Below are positions 15,350 to 22,290 of a DNA stretch of 33,859 nucleotides, one piece after another; positions within the stretch are counted from its first letter, which is position 1, and each line of letters begins with the position of its first letter. Origin of the DNA: Bacteroides finegoldii DSM 17565 (GTDB taxonomy: Bacteria > Bacteroidota > Bacteroidia > Bacteroidales > Bacteroidaceae); assembly GCF_000156195.1 (NCBI RefSeq), contig NZ_GG688341.1:2275-36133 (forward strand), in the 5' to 3' direction. The translations under genes and the position numbers were made by a program. The notes below the pieces were generated by a model. The model searched no databases and was not told the origin of the DNA. It saw only the letters and a list, made by a program, of their open reading frames with translations.

Positions 15350-15955
15350 ATGAGGAAACGTTTATTTATATCGGCAGTCTCACTGCTGCTGACAGGGGTA
15401 TGCTATGCCCAATGGTCTGCGCAAGATTCGCTCAAACTGCAAAATTTGTTGGAGGGCAGTGAGGAACTGAAGTTGAATCCGAAGGCGGTCAAGCAGATTG
15501 ATTTCGGTGGTGCGGTGGGTACTCCCCGTATGTCGGAGGAAAAGCGTTGGATGTTGCCCGATGAGTCGCTTCCCGAAGCACTGCCTAAACCGAAAGTTGT
15601 GTTGACTCTTATGCCGTATAAGGCAAATACCCGCTATAACTGGGATCCTGTTTATCAGAAAAAGATCAGAGTGAACAAGAATACATGGCGGGGAGATTCT
15701 TTCTATGAATTGCGTCGGCAGAGATTCTATACGAACCGGACACGTAACCGGAAAGCGAATGAAATACGGATAGGGGAGAATGTCTCAGTTTGTGGCGGAA
15801 CTATTAGCGGGCTTGATTTGATGGCTGCCTTTACGAAAGAATTCTGGAACAAAACAGGAAGAGATAACCGTATCCGCACGTTAGAAGTGTTGAAAACTTA
15901 CGGAGATTCAACTACCGTGTTGATAAATAAACCTATCGAACAGATTACCCGGTAA
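15350..15955 (+). CDS. Exported protein of unknown function (possible DUF4858)
   Basis: The 201-residue protein has a signal peptide (about residues 1-20, cut after VCYA) followed by QWSAQDSLKLQNLLEG and LNPKAVKQIDFG, which resemble the DUF4858 group of Bacteroides. The middle is basic and contains YKANTRYNWDPVYQKKIRVN. No hydrolase or binding motif is visible. It is the last gene of the sigma, barrel-domain, lipoprotein cluster, 38 bases after the lipoprotein. Its role may be tied to the envelope function of that operon, but this is inference. Confidence 0.65.
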   Translation: MRKRLFISAVSLLLTGVCYAQWSAQDSLKLQNLLEGSEELKLNPKAVKQIDFGGAVGTPRMSEEKRWMLPDESLPEALPKPKVVLTLMPYKANTRYNWDPVYQKKIRVNKNTWRGDSFYELRRQRFYTNRTRNRKANEIRIGENVSVCGGTISGLDLMAAFTKEFWNKTGRDNRIRTLEVLKTYGDSTTVLINKPIEQITR

Positions 15956-15990
15956 AATCGTTATATAAATGTATTGATACATTATTTATT

Positions 15991-16926
15991 ATGAACAGAA
16001 TAACTTCTCTTCTAGGGATCCGGTATCCCATTATTCAAGGTGGTATGGTTTGGTGTAGCGGTTGGCGACTGGCTTCCGCAGTGAGTAACGCGGGTGGCTT
16101 AGGACTGATCGGTGCCGGTTCAATGCATCCGGAGACTTTGCGCGAGCATATCCGTAAATGCCGTGTGGCAACGAAATTTCCTTTTGGGGTGAACATTCCT
16201 TTGATGTATCCTCAGATAGAAGAAATAATGAATATTGTGGTGGAGGAAGGAGTAAAGATTGTCTTTACTTCTGCAGGAAACCCGAAAACGTGGACAGGAT
16301 GGTTGAAAGAACGTGGTATTACGGTGATTCATGTCGTTTCTTCTTCCCGTTTTGCAGTGAAATGTGAGGAAGCGGGAGTGGATGCGGTAGTTGCCGAAGG
16401 TTTTGAAGCCGGCGGGCACAATGGACGTGAGGAAACAACGACTTTTTGTCTGATTCCGGCCGTGCGTGAAGCTACTACATTGCCGTTGATTGCGGCAGGC
16501 GGTATCGGTACGGGTGAAGGTATTCTAGCAGCTATGGTGTTGGGAGCCGAGGGGGTGCAGATCGGAACCCGTTTTGCCCTGACGGAAGAAAGCTCTGCCA
16601 GTCCGGTATTCAAAGACTATTGTTTGAGTTTGGGTGAAGGAGACACGAAATTGCTGTTGAAGAAACTGGCTCCGACACGTTTGGTGAAGAATGCTTTTCG
16701 GGAAGCTGTGGAGGAAGCGGAGGATAGTGGTGCTACTCCCGAAGAATTAAGAATTTTGCTCGGACGCGGTCGTGCCAAGAAAGGCATATTCGAAGGTGAT
16801 TTGGAAGAGGGTGAGCTGGAGATCGGTCAAGTATCCGCCATTATATCCCGCAGACAGTCAGTATCGGAAGTCATGACAGAATTGGTGGAGGCTTGGCAAC
16901 GGGCGGCGGAGAAGAAATATTTCTAG
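15991..16926 (+). CDS. FabK / nitronate monooxygenase-type flavoprotein
   Basis: The 311-residue TIM-barrel protein starts RYPIIQGGMVWCSG and has the FMN-phosphate-binding IAAGGIGTGEGILAAMVLGA (near residues 170-189), followed by GVQIGTRFALTEE. The central GFEAGGHNGREETT contains the catalytic-site His of this superfamily. Two enzyme types share these marks: enoyl-ACP reductase II (FabK, last step of fatty-acid elongation) and nitronate monooxygenase. The full set (311 residues, EAGGHNG) fits a FabK-like reductase, which many Bacteroides use, but sequence alone cannot separate the two. It lies 35 bases after the preceding gene and may be co-transcribed or start separately. Confidence 0.8.
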   Translation: MNRITSLLGIRYPIIQGGMVWCSGWRLASAVSNAGGLGLIGAGSMHPETLREHIRKCRVATKFPFGVNIPLMYPQIEEIMNIVVEEGVKIVFTSAGNPKTWTGWLKERGITVIHVVSSSRFAVKCEEAGVDAVVAEGFEAGGHNGREETTTFCLIPAVREATTLPLIAAGGIGTGEGILAAMVLGAEGVQIGTRFALTEESSASPVFKDYCLSLGEGDTKLLLKKLAPTRLVKNAFREAVEEAEDSGATPEELRILLGRGRAKKGIFEGDLEEGELEIGQVSAIISRRQSVSEVMTELVEAWQRAAEKKYF

Positions 16927-16943
16927 TAAAGGCTGTATCATAA

Positions 16944-17032
16944 TTCACCACAGATTTACACGGATTTTCTCAGATTAGATTTTAATATATCAATATCTAT
17001 TATCCGTGTAAATCCGTGTAATCTGTGGTGAA
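16944..17032. repeat. Second CACCACAG-type inverted repeat
   Basis: Arms at 16944-16966 and 17011-17032 are complementary except for one extra A in the first. The right arm is preceded by a tandem near-copy (ATCCGTGTAA at 17002-17011 and 17012-17021). It shares the ends TCACCAC.../...GTGGTGA with the element at 12984-13081 but differs in its inner sequence. It starts 17 bases after the flavoprotein stop. Both copies lie just after a plus-strand gene. Confidence 0.8.
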
Positions 17033-17090
17033 AATGAGCGTTAAGGCAGAAGGCTGTAGGCTGAGATGAAATGAATGCCGGAGTGGTTGG

Positions 17091-17357
17091 TTACAGACAT
17101 TCGCTGCCCTGCTTATTGATTTTCATGCTTTTTCCATAGAGACCCGCTCGGGCTATGTTGTTATAAAAGGGTTCTGCTATATCGTATTTAAAAGGAAGTA
17201 TTTCTTGATTTTCTTTGTCTATGTATCCCCATTGTATTTTACCTCTGGCCGGAGCTAATCCCTCAGAGAAATGACCGATTGCCGAAAAACGCTTTTTCTT
17301 ATTAGCTACCCTGTAGGCTAATAAAGATGCAAAAAACTTTGTAATAATGTTGTTCAT
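17091..17357 (-). CDS. Small WG-repeat protein, probably degenerate
   Basis: The frame is open up to 17408, but the ATG at 17357 starts a more sensible protein of 88 residues. One WG-type repeat is visible, FSEGLAPARGKIQWGYIDKE followed by ILPFKYDIAEPFYN, and a second (ARAGLYGKSMKINKQG) has lost its WG pair. WG-repeat proteins usually have many repeats and a signal peptide or domain partners. Here there is neither, so this is likely a truncated copy or remnant. One of the foldable elements (17414-17486) lies in the same direction upstream. No function is assigned. Confidence 0.5.
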   Translation of the reverse strand: MNNIITKFFASLLAYRVANKKKRFSAIGHFSEGLAPARGKIQWGYIDKENQEILPFKYDIAEPFYNNIARAGLYGKSMKINKQGSECL

Positions 17358-17413
17358 TTTACGATTGTTTGTTGTGGTAGTATGCGTCCGGATACCGTAT
17401 ATATACAAAAGAA

Positions 17414-17486
17414 GCGTGGACGTCGTTAGTTCATCCTGTTCAGGGCTCTGGTAAGCCTAACGGTGAATGAACAACAGAGTCCACGC
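17414..17486 (-). repeat. Foldable repeat unit A (structured RNA or element end)
   Basis: The outer stem GCGTGGAC (17414-17421) pairs exactly with GTCCACGC (17479-17486). An inner stem, GTTCAT (17429-17434), pairs with ATGAAC (17467-17472), and a terminal hairpin GGGCT/AGCCT (17443-17447 and 17454-17458) closes a six-base loop. On the minus strand the unit aligns to unit B (17502-17588) along its core, with conserved loop bases TTACCAGA and CTGAACAG. If transcribed toward the WG-repeat gene it would be in its leader. Confidence 0.6.
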
Positions 17487-17501
17487 CCTTGCATATAACA
17501 A

Positions 17502-17588
17502 AGACGTGAACGCTTAGTTGCCATTATCCCACCGTTAATGAATTTACCAGATTCTGAACAGAGATAATATTCTAAACGCTTCTACGTT
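17502..17588 (+). repeat. Foldable repeat unit B (inverted partner of unit A)
   Basis: ATTATC (17523-17528) pairs with GATAAT (17563-17568), and GAAT (17540-17543) pairs with ATTC (17551-17554) around a loop containing TTACCAG. Both stems match those of unit A in position but differ in sequence with pairing kept. The outer stem (ACGT at 17504-17507 with ACGT at 17584-17587) is imperfect. The two units are inverted about position 17498. Confidence 0.5.
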
Positions 17589-17674
17589 ATTAATCGTAAT
17601 AAGTGGAAACAAAGATATTGTTTTCTTGTTGAATAACAATGCTTTTGGAGGATAAATATGAAAAAAGAGTAGTT

Positions 17675-18577
17675 TTAATTCACCTGTTTGGGATAATCAC
17701 TTGGTGACATACCTGTTATTTTCTTGAATATAAGGCTGAAATGCTGTACATTCGGATAGCCTAATTGACGGGAAACGGCAGTGGGTGTGGCACCGTATTT
17801 CATCAGCATTCGTTTGGCAGTCTCCAATCGTTTGAGTTGGAAATACTGTTCCAAAGTCTTGCCTGTTTCAAATTTCAGCAGGTCTGTAAAATAAACAGGA
17901 GAAAGATTGAGCCTTTCCGCCAGATAGTCGGGTGTAGGGAGTTTGCCATTTTGTAATTTCCCCAACTCTATATAATTTTCAAGCAACTGTTCCATTTTTC
18001 TAAGAATTGTCTTATTCTTGTTTTCACGGGTGATAAATTGACGTTCGTAGTAACGAGTGCAGTAATCCAGTAATAGTTCGATATGCCGTGAAAGGATAGT
18101 CCTGCTATGTGTATCAATCGAATGATGCAGTTCTTCCTCTATATTCCATAGACAGCAGGTGACTTTCTCTGTTTCACGTTGTGATAGATGCAATGCCTCT
18201 TCTTTGTGGTAGTGGAAGAAGGTGTAATTATTGATATGGTTCTTCAATGTGGTCTGAAACAGCAAGTCCGGATGAAACACCAGCAAAAAGCCTTTGCTGG
18301 GTAAGGTCTTTTCCTTGCTCATTCGGAAAACTTCACCCGGCTTAAGAAAGACCATTGTCGCATTGGAATAATCATAATACTTCCGGCCGCAACATGAACA
18401 TTCGTCCGGACAGTCTTCTATCAGTAAGATAGCGTAGAACTCGAACTTGACAGTATCCTGCTCCAGGCACGGATTCTCTAAATTAATAAGACTCACCTGA
18501 GGATGCAATGTTTTGCAGTCCAGACAACGATTGCATTCATGTACGGTATTTAAGTCCAATGTATTTTTCTGTTTCAT
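17675..18577 (-). CDS. AraC-family transcription regulator with Cys-rich N-terminus
   Basis: The 300-residue protein ends in the two helix-turn-helix motifs of AraC (TPDYLAERLNLSPVYFTDLL near residues 214-233 and SRQLGYPNVQHFSLIFKKIT near 270-289). The N-terminal ligand-binding half has eight cysteines in the first 63 residues (15, 18, 21, 37, 56, 60, 62, 63) in a CxxCxxC and CxxxCxCC pattern, which suggests metal or redox sensing. The neighbouring paralogue has the same body but only one cysteine in this stretch. The gene lies seven bases after that paralogue, so they form one transcript. The likely targets are the repeats between 19571 and 19658 and the divergent hydrolase. Confidence 0.92.
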   Translation of the reverse strand: MKQKNTLDLNTVHECNRCLDCKTLHPQVSLINLENPCLEQDTVKFEFYAILLIEDCPDECSCCGRKYYDYSNATMVFLKPGEVFRMSKEKTLPSKGFLLVFHPDLLFQTTLKNHINNYTFFHYHKEEALHLSQRETEKVTCCLWNIEEELHHSIDTHSRTILSRHIELLLDYCTRYYERQFITRENKNKTILRKMEQLLENYIELGKLQNGKLPTPDYLAERLNLSPVYFTDLLKFETGKTLEQYFQLKRLETAKRMLMKYGATPTAVSRQLGYPNVQHFSLIFKKITGMSPSDYPKQVN

Positions 18578-18584
18578 ATTCTTT

Positions 18585-19490
18585 TCACAGATTATTCTGT
18601 ATACGGTATTCGTTAGGAGTACATCCTACCCGTTTTTTGAACAGGCGGCAAAAATGCTGCGGGTACTGGAATCCCAATGAGTAGGCAATCTGGCTGACTG
18701 TATCTTCTGTGCCGATCATACGTTCCTTTGCCATTTCGATTACTTTTTCCTGAATATGTTCCTGTGGTGTCCTGCCGGTTTCTTTCTTTACCATATCGCC
18801 GAAGTAATTGGGGGAAAGGCATATTTTGTCAGCGAAATATTTGACAGTAGGTAAGCCGTTTTGTTCTGCAAAAGTTCCTGAAAAGTAGTTGTCAAGTAAT
18901 TGCTCGAAACGTGTCAACACATCATGGTTCGCTTTACTGCGGGTGACGAATTGTCGTTCATAGAAACGCATACAGTAGTTAAGGAGCAGTTCTATATAGT
19001 TTACGAGCAATGTTTTACTATGCTTATCCACTCCGTGCTCTAGTTCAAGGCGGATAATTCTCAGGCAATCCATAATAATATTCCGTTCCTCTTCAGAAAG
19101 ATGAAGGGCTTCGTTTACTTCATACGAGAAGAACGTGTATTTCTTGATTGTCTTGCCAAGTGATGTTCCTAGTAATAAATCCGGATGAAAAAGTATGCCA
19201 AGCGCATTCACTTGCACGCGATCTGTGATCAATGTCGTTTCCGCATCCTGTCCGGGAGCAAAACATACAATGGTTCCTTCTTGATAATCATAATTTTGCC
19301 GCCCATATCTGATGTCACACGCTTTTTCGAGTTTCAGGTAAAGTGCATAGATACCATAATGCCAGTGTGCATAATTCATCTGCCGGGTGGCTTTATTTAA
19401 ATTGATCACACTGACCAACGGATTCAAAGTTTCAAGGCCGTATAATTTATTGTATTGGTCTACACTGCCCAAGTTGAATATCTTGTTCAT
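18585..19490 (-). CDS. AraC-family transcription regulator (paralogue of the next gene)
   Basis: The 301-residue protein has the same layout as its downstream paralogue. An N-terminal cupin-like sensing region (about residues 1-190) contains the family pieces NPLVSVINLNKA, HWHYGIYALYLK and LGILFHPDLLLG. The C-terminal AraC domain has LPTVKYFADKICLSPNYFGD (near 212-231) and SQIAYSLGFQYPQHFCRLFK (near 267-286). Such regulators in Bacteroidetes sense small molecules, often oxidised or aromatic ones, but the ligand here is not known. It is the first gene of the pair. A promoter-like box at 19540-19547 on the minus strand is close to the operator repeats, so autoregulation is likely. Confidence 0.92.
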   Translation of the reverse strand: MNKIFNLGSVDQYNKLYGLETLNPLVSVINLNKATRQMNYAHWHYGIYALYLKLEKACDIRYGRQNYDYQEGTIVCFAPGQDAETTLITDRVQVNALGILFHPDLLLGTSLGKTIKKYTFFSYEVNEALHLSEEERNIIMDCLRIIRLELEHGVDKHSKTLLVNYIELLLNYCMRFYERQFVTRSKANHDVLTRFEQLLDNYFSGTFAEQNGLPTVKYFADKICLSPNYFGDMVKKETGRTPQEHIQEKVIEMAKERMIGTEDTVSQIAYSLGFQYPQHFCRLFKKRVGCTPNEYRIQNNL

Positions 19491-19539
19491 AATTATTGCT
19501 GTTTAATGTTTTAAAAGCACTTCCGTTGTATATCGTTTA

Positions 19540-19547
19540 CAAAAATA
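19540..19547 (-). promoter_or_regulatory. -7 box for the AraC pair
   Basis: On the minus strand it reads TATTTTTG, a match to TAnnTTTG, about 50 bases before the regulator ATG at 19490. The -33 region falls at the edge of operator box 1 (19571), so binding there would affect this promoter. Confidence 0.55.
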
Positions 19548-19570
19548 CGGGATAATTCTGTCATTCTAAC

Positions 19571-19658
19571 AACCTTAATTACGGATTATATAACCTCAGT
19601 TACGGATTCCACCTTACTTACAGCTTTCGTCAGTATTATAAAATCTGTAATTCAGGTT
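19571..19658. promoter_or_regulatory. Operator-like repeats between the AraC pair and the hydrolase
   Basis: Four 17-base boxes match the model AACCTnAnTTACnGATT. Box 1 (19571-19587) and box 2 (19592-19608) differ at two positions; box 3 (19610-19626) is more degenerate. Box 4 (19642-19658) is the same on the other strand. Boxes 1 and 2 begin 21 bases apart, two helix turns, as for AraC-type sites. A weaker fifth site may lie at 19681-19698. The array lies between two divergent promoters. Confidence 0.6.
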
Positions 19659-19713
19659 ATGATTGAGATGTAGTATCAGTAATTTGTCTACTGGGGTTAG
19701 GCATAAATCTATC

Positions 19714-19721
19714 TAATTTTG
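19714..19721 (+). promoter_or_regulatory. -7 box for the secreted hydrolase
   Basis: TAATTTTG fits TAnnTTTG, 55 bases before the ATG at 19776. The operator repeats end 56 bases upstream. No good -33 match is seen at the usual spacing, which would suit a promoter needing an activator. Confidence 0.5.
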
Positions 19722-19775
19722 CAACATTCCTAAAAGGGAATAGAAAAATGATTGATAACATAAATAATAGAATGT

Positions 19776-20852
19776 ATGAGACGAACATTGAACTTTTCGC
19801 GTGTAGTAATGACAGTATGTCTTTGTATTGCAGGCAAGCTGTTGTCTGCAGGTAATCTTTCTGACAGAAATAATAAGTTTACGGAAAAGAAATTAAACCT
19901 GATTCAAGAGTGGGACAAGACGTTTCCCGAAAACGATAAAGTACGTCACTCGAAAGTTACTTTTCACAACCGTTATGGTATCACGCTTGCTGCTGACTTG
20001 TATATCCCCAAAAATGCAGAAGGTAAATTGTCGGCAATCGCCATTAGCGGCCCGTTTGGTGCGGTGAAAGAACAATCTTCGGGACTGTATGCTCAAACGC
20101 TGGCAGAAAGGGGATTCTTGACGATTGCTTTCGATCCGTCTTATACAGGTGAGAGTGGTGGTGAGCCTCGTTATGTGGCTTCACCGGATATTAATACGGA
20201 AGATTTCAGTGCAGCGGTGGATTATCTTGCCAACCGTGACGATGTGGATACGGATCGTATCGGTATACTCGGTATTTGCGGTTGGGGTGGTATGGCACTC
20301 AATGCGGCGGCTATCGATACTCGAATCAAAGCAACAGTAACGGTTACGATGTATGACATGAGCCGTGTGAATGCTAATGGTTACAATGATATAATGGATG
20401 CTGCCGCCCGTTATGAATTACGCAAGCAACTCAATGCTCAGAGAACCGAAGACTACCGCGATGGTTCTTATACACTTGCCGGAGGGGTGATTGATCCATT
20501 ACCGGATGATGCTCCACAATTTGTGAAAGAATATTACGACTATTACAAGGCCGAACGCGGTTACCATAAACGTTCACTCAATTCTAATGATGGTTGGAAT
20601 AAGACTTCTTCGCTTTCGTTTATCAATATGCCTATTCTGTCCTATAGCGGCGAGATACGTAGTGCAGTGCTGATGATTCACGGAGAAAAGGCTCATTCCC
20701 GCTACTTTAGTGAGGATGCGTTCAAGAAACTGAAAGGTGACAATAAGGGATTATTGATTATTCCCGGAGCCAATCATGTAGATTTGTACGATAATCTGCA
20801 AGTAATCCCATTCGATAAGATAGAACAGTTCTTCAATAATAATTTGAAATAG
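19776..20852 (+). CDS. Secreted alpha/beta hydrolase (dienelactone hydrolase-like)
   Basis: The 358-residue protein has a signal peptide (about residues 1-25) and an alpha/beta hydrolase fold. The front strand VTFHNRYGITLAADLYIP is followed by the oxyanion strand AIAISGPFGAV, the nucleophile elbow GILGICGWGGMAL with Cys168 in the place of Ser, a late acid in LMIHGEKAHS, and His334 in IPGANHVDLYD. A Cys nucleophile occurs in dienelactone hydrolase and its relatives (YcjY type). It probably cleaves esters or lactones in the periplasm, though no substrate can be named. It is divergent from the AraC pair and likely their target. A terminator shared with the SusD gene follows. Confidence 0.85.
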   Translation: MRRTLNFSRVVMTVCLCIAGKLLSAGNLSDRNNKFTEKKLNLIQEWDKTFPENDKVRHSKVTFHNRYGITLAADLYIPKNAEGKLSAIAISGPFGAVKEQSSGLYAQTLAERGFLTIAFDPSYTGESGGEPRYVASPDINTEDFSAAVDYLANRDDVDTDRIGILGICGWGGMALNAAAIDTRIKATVTVTMYDMSRVNANGYNDIMDAAARYELRKQLNAQRTEDYRDGSYTLAGGVIDPLPDDAPQFVKEYYDYYKAERGYHKRSLNSNDGWNKTSSLSFINMPILSYSGEIRSAVLMIHGEKAHSRYFSEDAFKKLKGDNKGLLIIPGANHVDLYDNLQVIPFDKIEQFFNNNLK

Positions 20853-20876
20853 CAGAATAAATATGATACAATGAAA

Positions 20877-20912
20877 AAACTCCCTTTGCTGATGAGTTTG
20901 CAAAGGGAGTTT
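20877..20912. terminator. Bidirectional terminator between hydrolase and susD
   Basis: AAACTCCCTTTGC (20877-20889) pairs exactly with GCAAAGGGAGTTT (20900-20912) around a ten-base loop. Short A and T runs at the ends (GAAAAAAC on the left) make it work for both convergent genes. Confidence 0.85.
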
Positions 20913-20933
20913 ATAGTGAATATCAGAACAACT

Positions 20934-22277
20934 CTAATTGGAGAGATTCGGATTAGCTTCAATAGCACTTTGAGGAATGCGTAAGGTATAGCGTTCGTCA
21001 TTCTGTTCCAAAATGATGGTCTGTCCGCTATATAAAGTTTTTTCTATTCTCGGACGGGTAGTACGGCGTAAGTCAAACCAGCGATGACCTTCGAATGCCA
21101 ATTCGCGGGCACGTTCATCCAATATTTCAGAAATTAGAATCTCTTGTTCCATCTTATTTATCTCATTCTTTTTCAGCTCATATTTTTCCGGATTATATCT
21201 CTTTTCCATTAATTGTAATAAGCGGTTTCTAGCTTCTGGTAAATGACCTAGACGGGCAGCTGCTTCTGCAGAATTCAAGTAAAGTTCACCGACACGGAAA
21301 CTACATTTATAATCTACACTTCCGTTTGTTTTAATTATGGGATAATAATCAACTTCATTGTCCTTTTCTCCGAAATATCTTATGGGGCGTAAATCTCCTT
21401 CACTAAACATATCTACAAATGATTGTGTAGCTTTTGATGCATCTAATGTGCTGGTTGGCTCATAAATTCTCTCATACGCAGTAATTGATTCAACAGAGGT
21501 ATATAAATTGGCTTTGGCATCCGGATTATTGTAATCTTCGAGTGTCGCTTTTTGTTTTAAGACACGTTCTGCTGCATCGTATGCAAGTTGCCATTCTCCT
21601 TTGTAAAGGCGTACCCGTGCTTCAAAAGCATCTACGGAAAGAGTGTTGAACCTGTAATTATAACCTAATTCCCATTCTTTTTTTGTAATGAGATTTCGTG
21701 CGCTTTCTATGTCCTCAAGAATAGAAGTATACACTTCTTCTACTGTATTGCGTGATGGAATCTCTTCAAGGTCGAGGGTTAGTTTCAATGGAATGGATTT
21801 TGTCTTCGGTGCACCCTCTTTAGTGTAAGGTTGCCCGTAGAAGTTGACCAAAAGGAAGTGCATATATCCTCTCATTAAATAGGCTTCTCCCACCAATTGG
21901 TTGATGTCCTGTTCGCTTCCTTCCGTTATTTCATCTTGCTTGTCGATGATGGCATTGGCATAATATATATTTTCATAATAATCTAGCCAGCCGAATTCTC
22001 TGGCAGATGTACTATTGTTTATCCATTTTTCTATATCGCCGTAATTATTTTGGTCTATGTTGTCTTTTTTTACGGTGATGTCTTTTGTACGCATATCACA
22101 AACACTCCTGTCTAAAAGGTCTTTTGAGTATGCCGTAGTCATCAATGCTCTATATTCTTCTAGAGTGTTGGGGATGACTTTTCCGACAGGCTGTATGTCA
22201 AGGTAGTTACTACATGATGTCATGACAATGCAACCTGTCAATACAAGAAATCTGTATATTGATTTTATTCTTTTCAT
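20934..22277 (-). CDS. SusD/RagB-family outer-membrane lipoprotein
   Basis: The 447-residue protein has a lipoprotein signal (Cys in MTSCSNYLD, near residue 22) and then the family's first block, QPVGKVIPNTLEEYRALMTT. TPR-like segments follow, including EDINQLVGEAYLMRGYMHFL, the usual VNFYGQPY, and the C-terminal ILDERARELAFEGHRWFDLR that marks SusD. It sits on the cell surface and acts as the lid of its SusC channel. The ligand is not known; linked genes point to peptides rather than glycans, since no glycoside hydrolase is near. The gene follows susC by 13 bases. Confidence 0.95.
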   Translation of the reverse strand: MKRIKSIYRFLVLTGCIVMTSCSNYLDIQPVGKVIPNTLEEYRALMTTAYSKDLLDRSVCDMRTKDITVKKDNIDQNNYGDIEKWINNSTSAREFGWLDYYENIYYANAIIDKQDEITEGSEQDINQLVGEAYLMRGYMHFLLVNFYGQPYTKEGAPKTKSIPLKLTLDLEEIPSRNTVEEVYTSILEDIESARNLITKKEWELGYNYRFNTLSVDAFEARVRLYKGEWQLAYDAAERVLKQKATLEDYNNPDAKANLYTSVESITAYERIYEPTSTLDASKATQSFVDMFSEGDLRPIRYFGEKDNEVDYYPIIKTNGSVDYKCSFRVGELYLNSAEAAARLGHLPEARNRLLQLMEKRYNPEKYELKKNEINKMEQEILISEILDERARELAFEGHRWFDLRRTTRPRIEKTLYSGQTIILEQNDERYTLRIPQSAIEANPNLSN

Positions 22278-22290
22278 ATTGGAGAATTAC

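Noticed and set aside
17414..17588. Insertion sequence with terminal inverted repeats
   Set aside because: No transposase frame lies between or beside the inverted units, which are only about 16 bases apart, and no target duplication could be seen. It is kept as an unexplained element instead.
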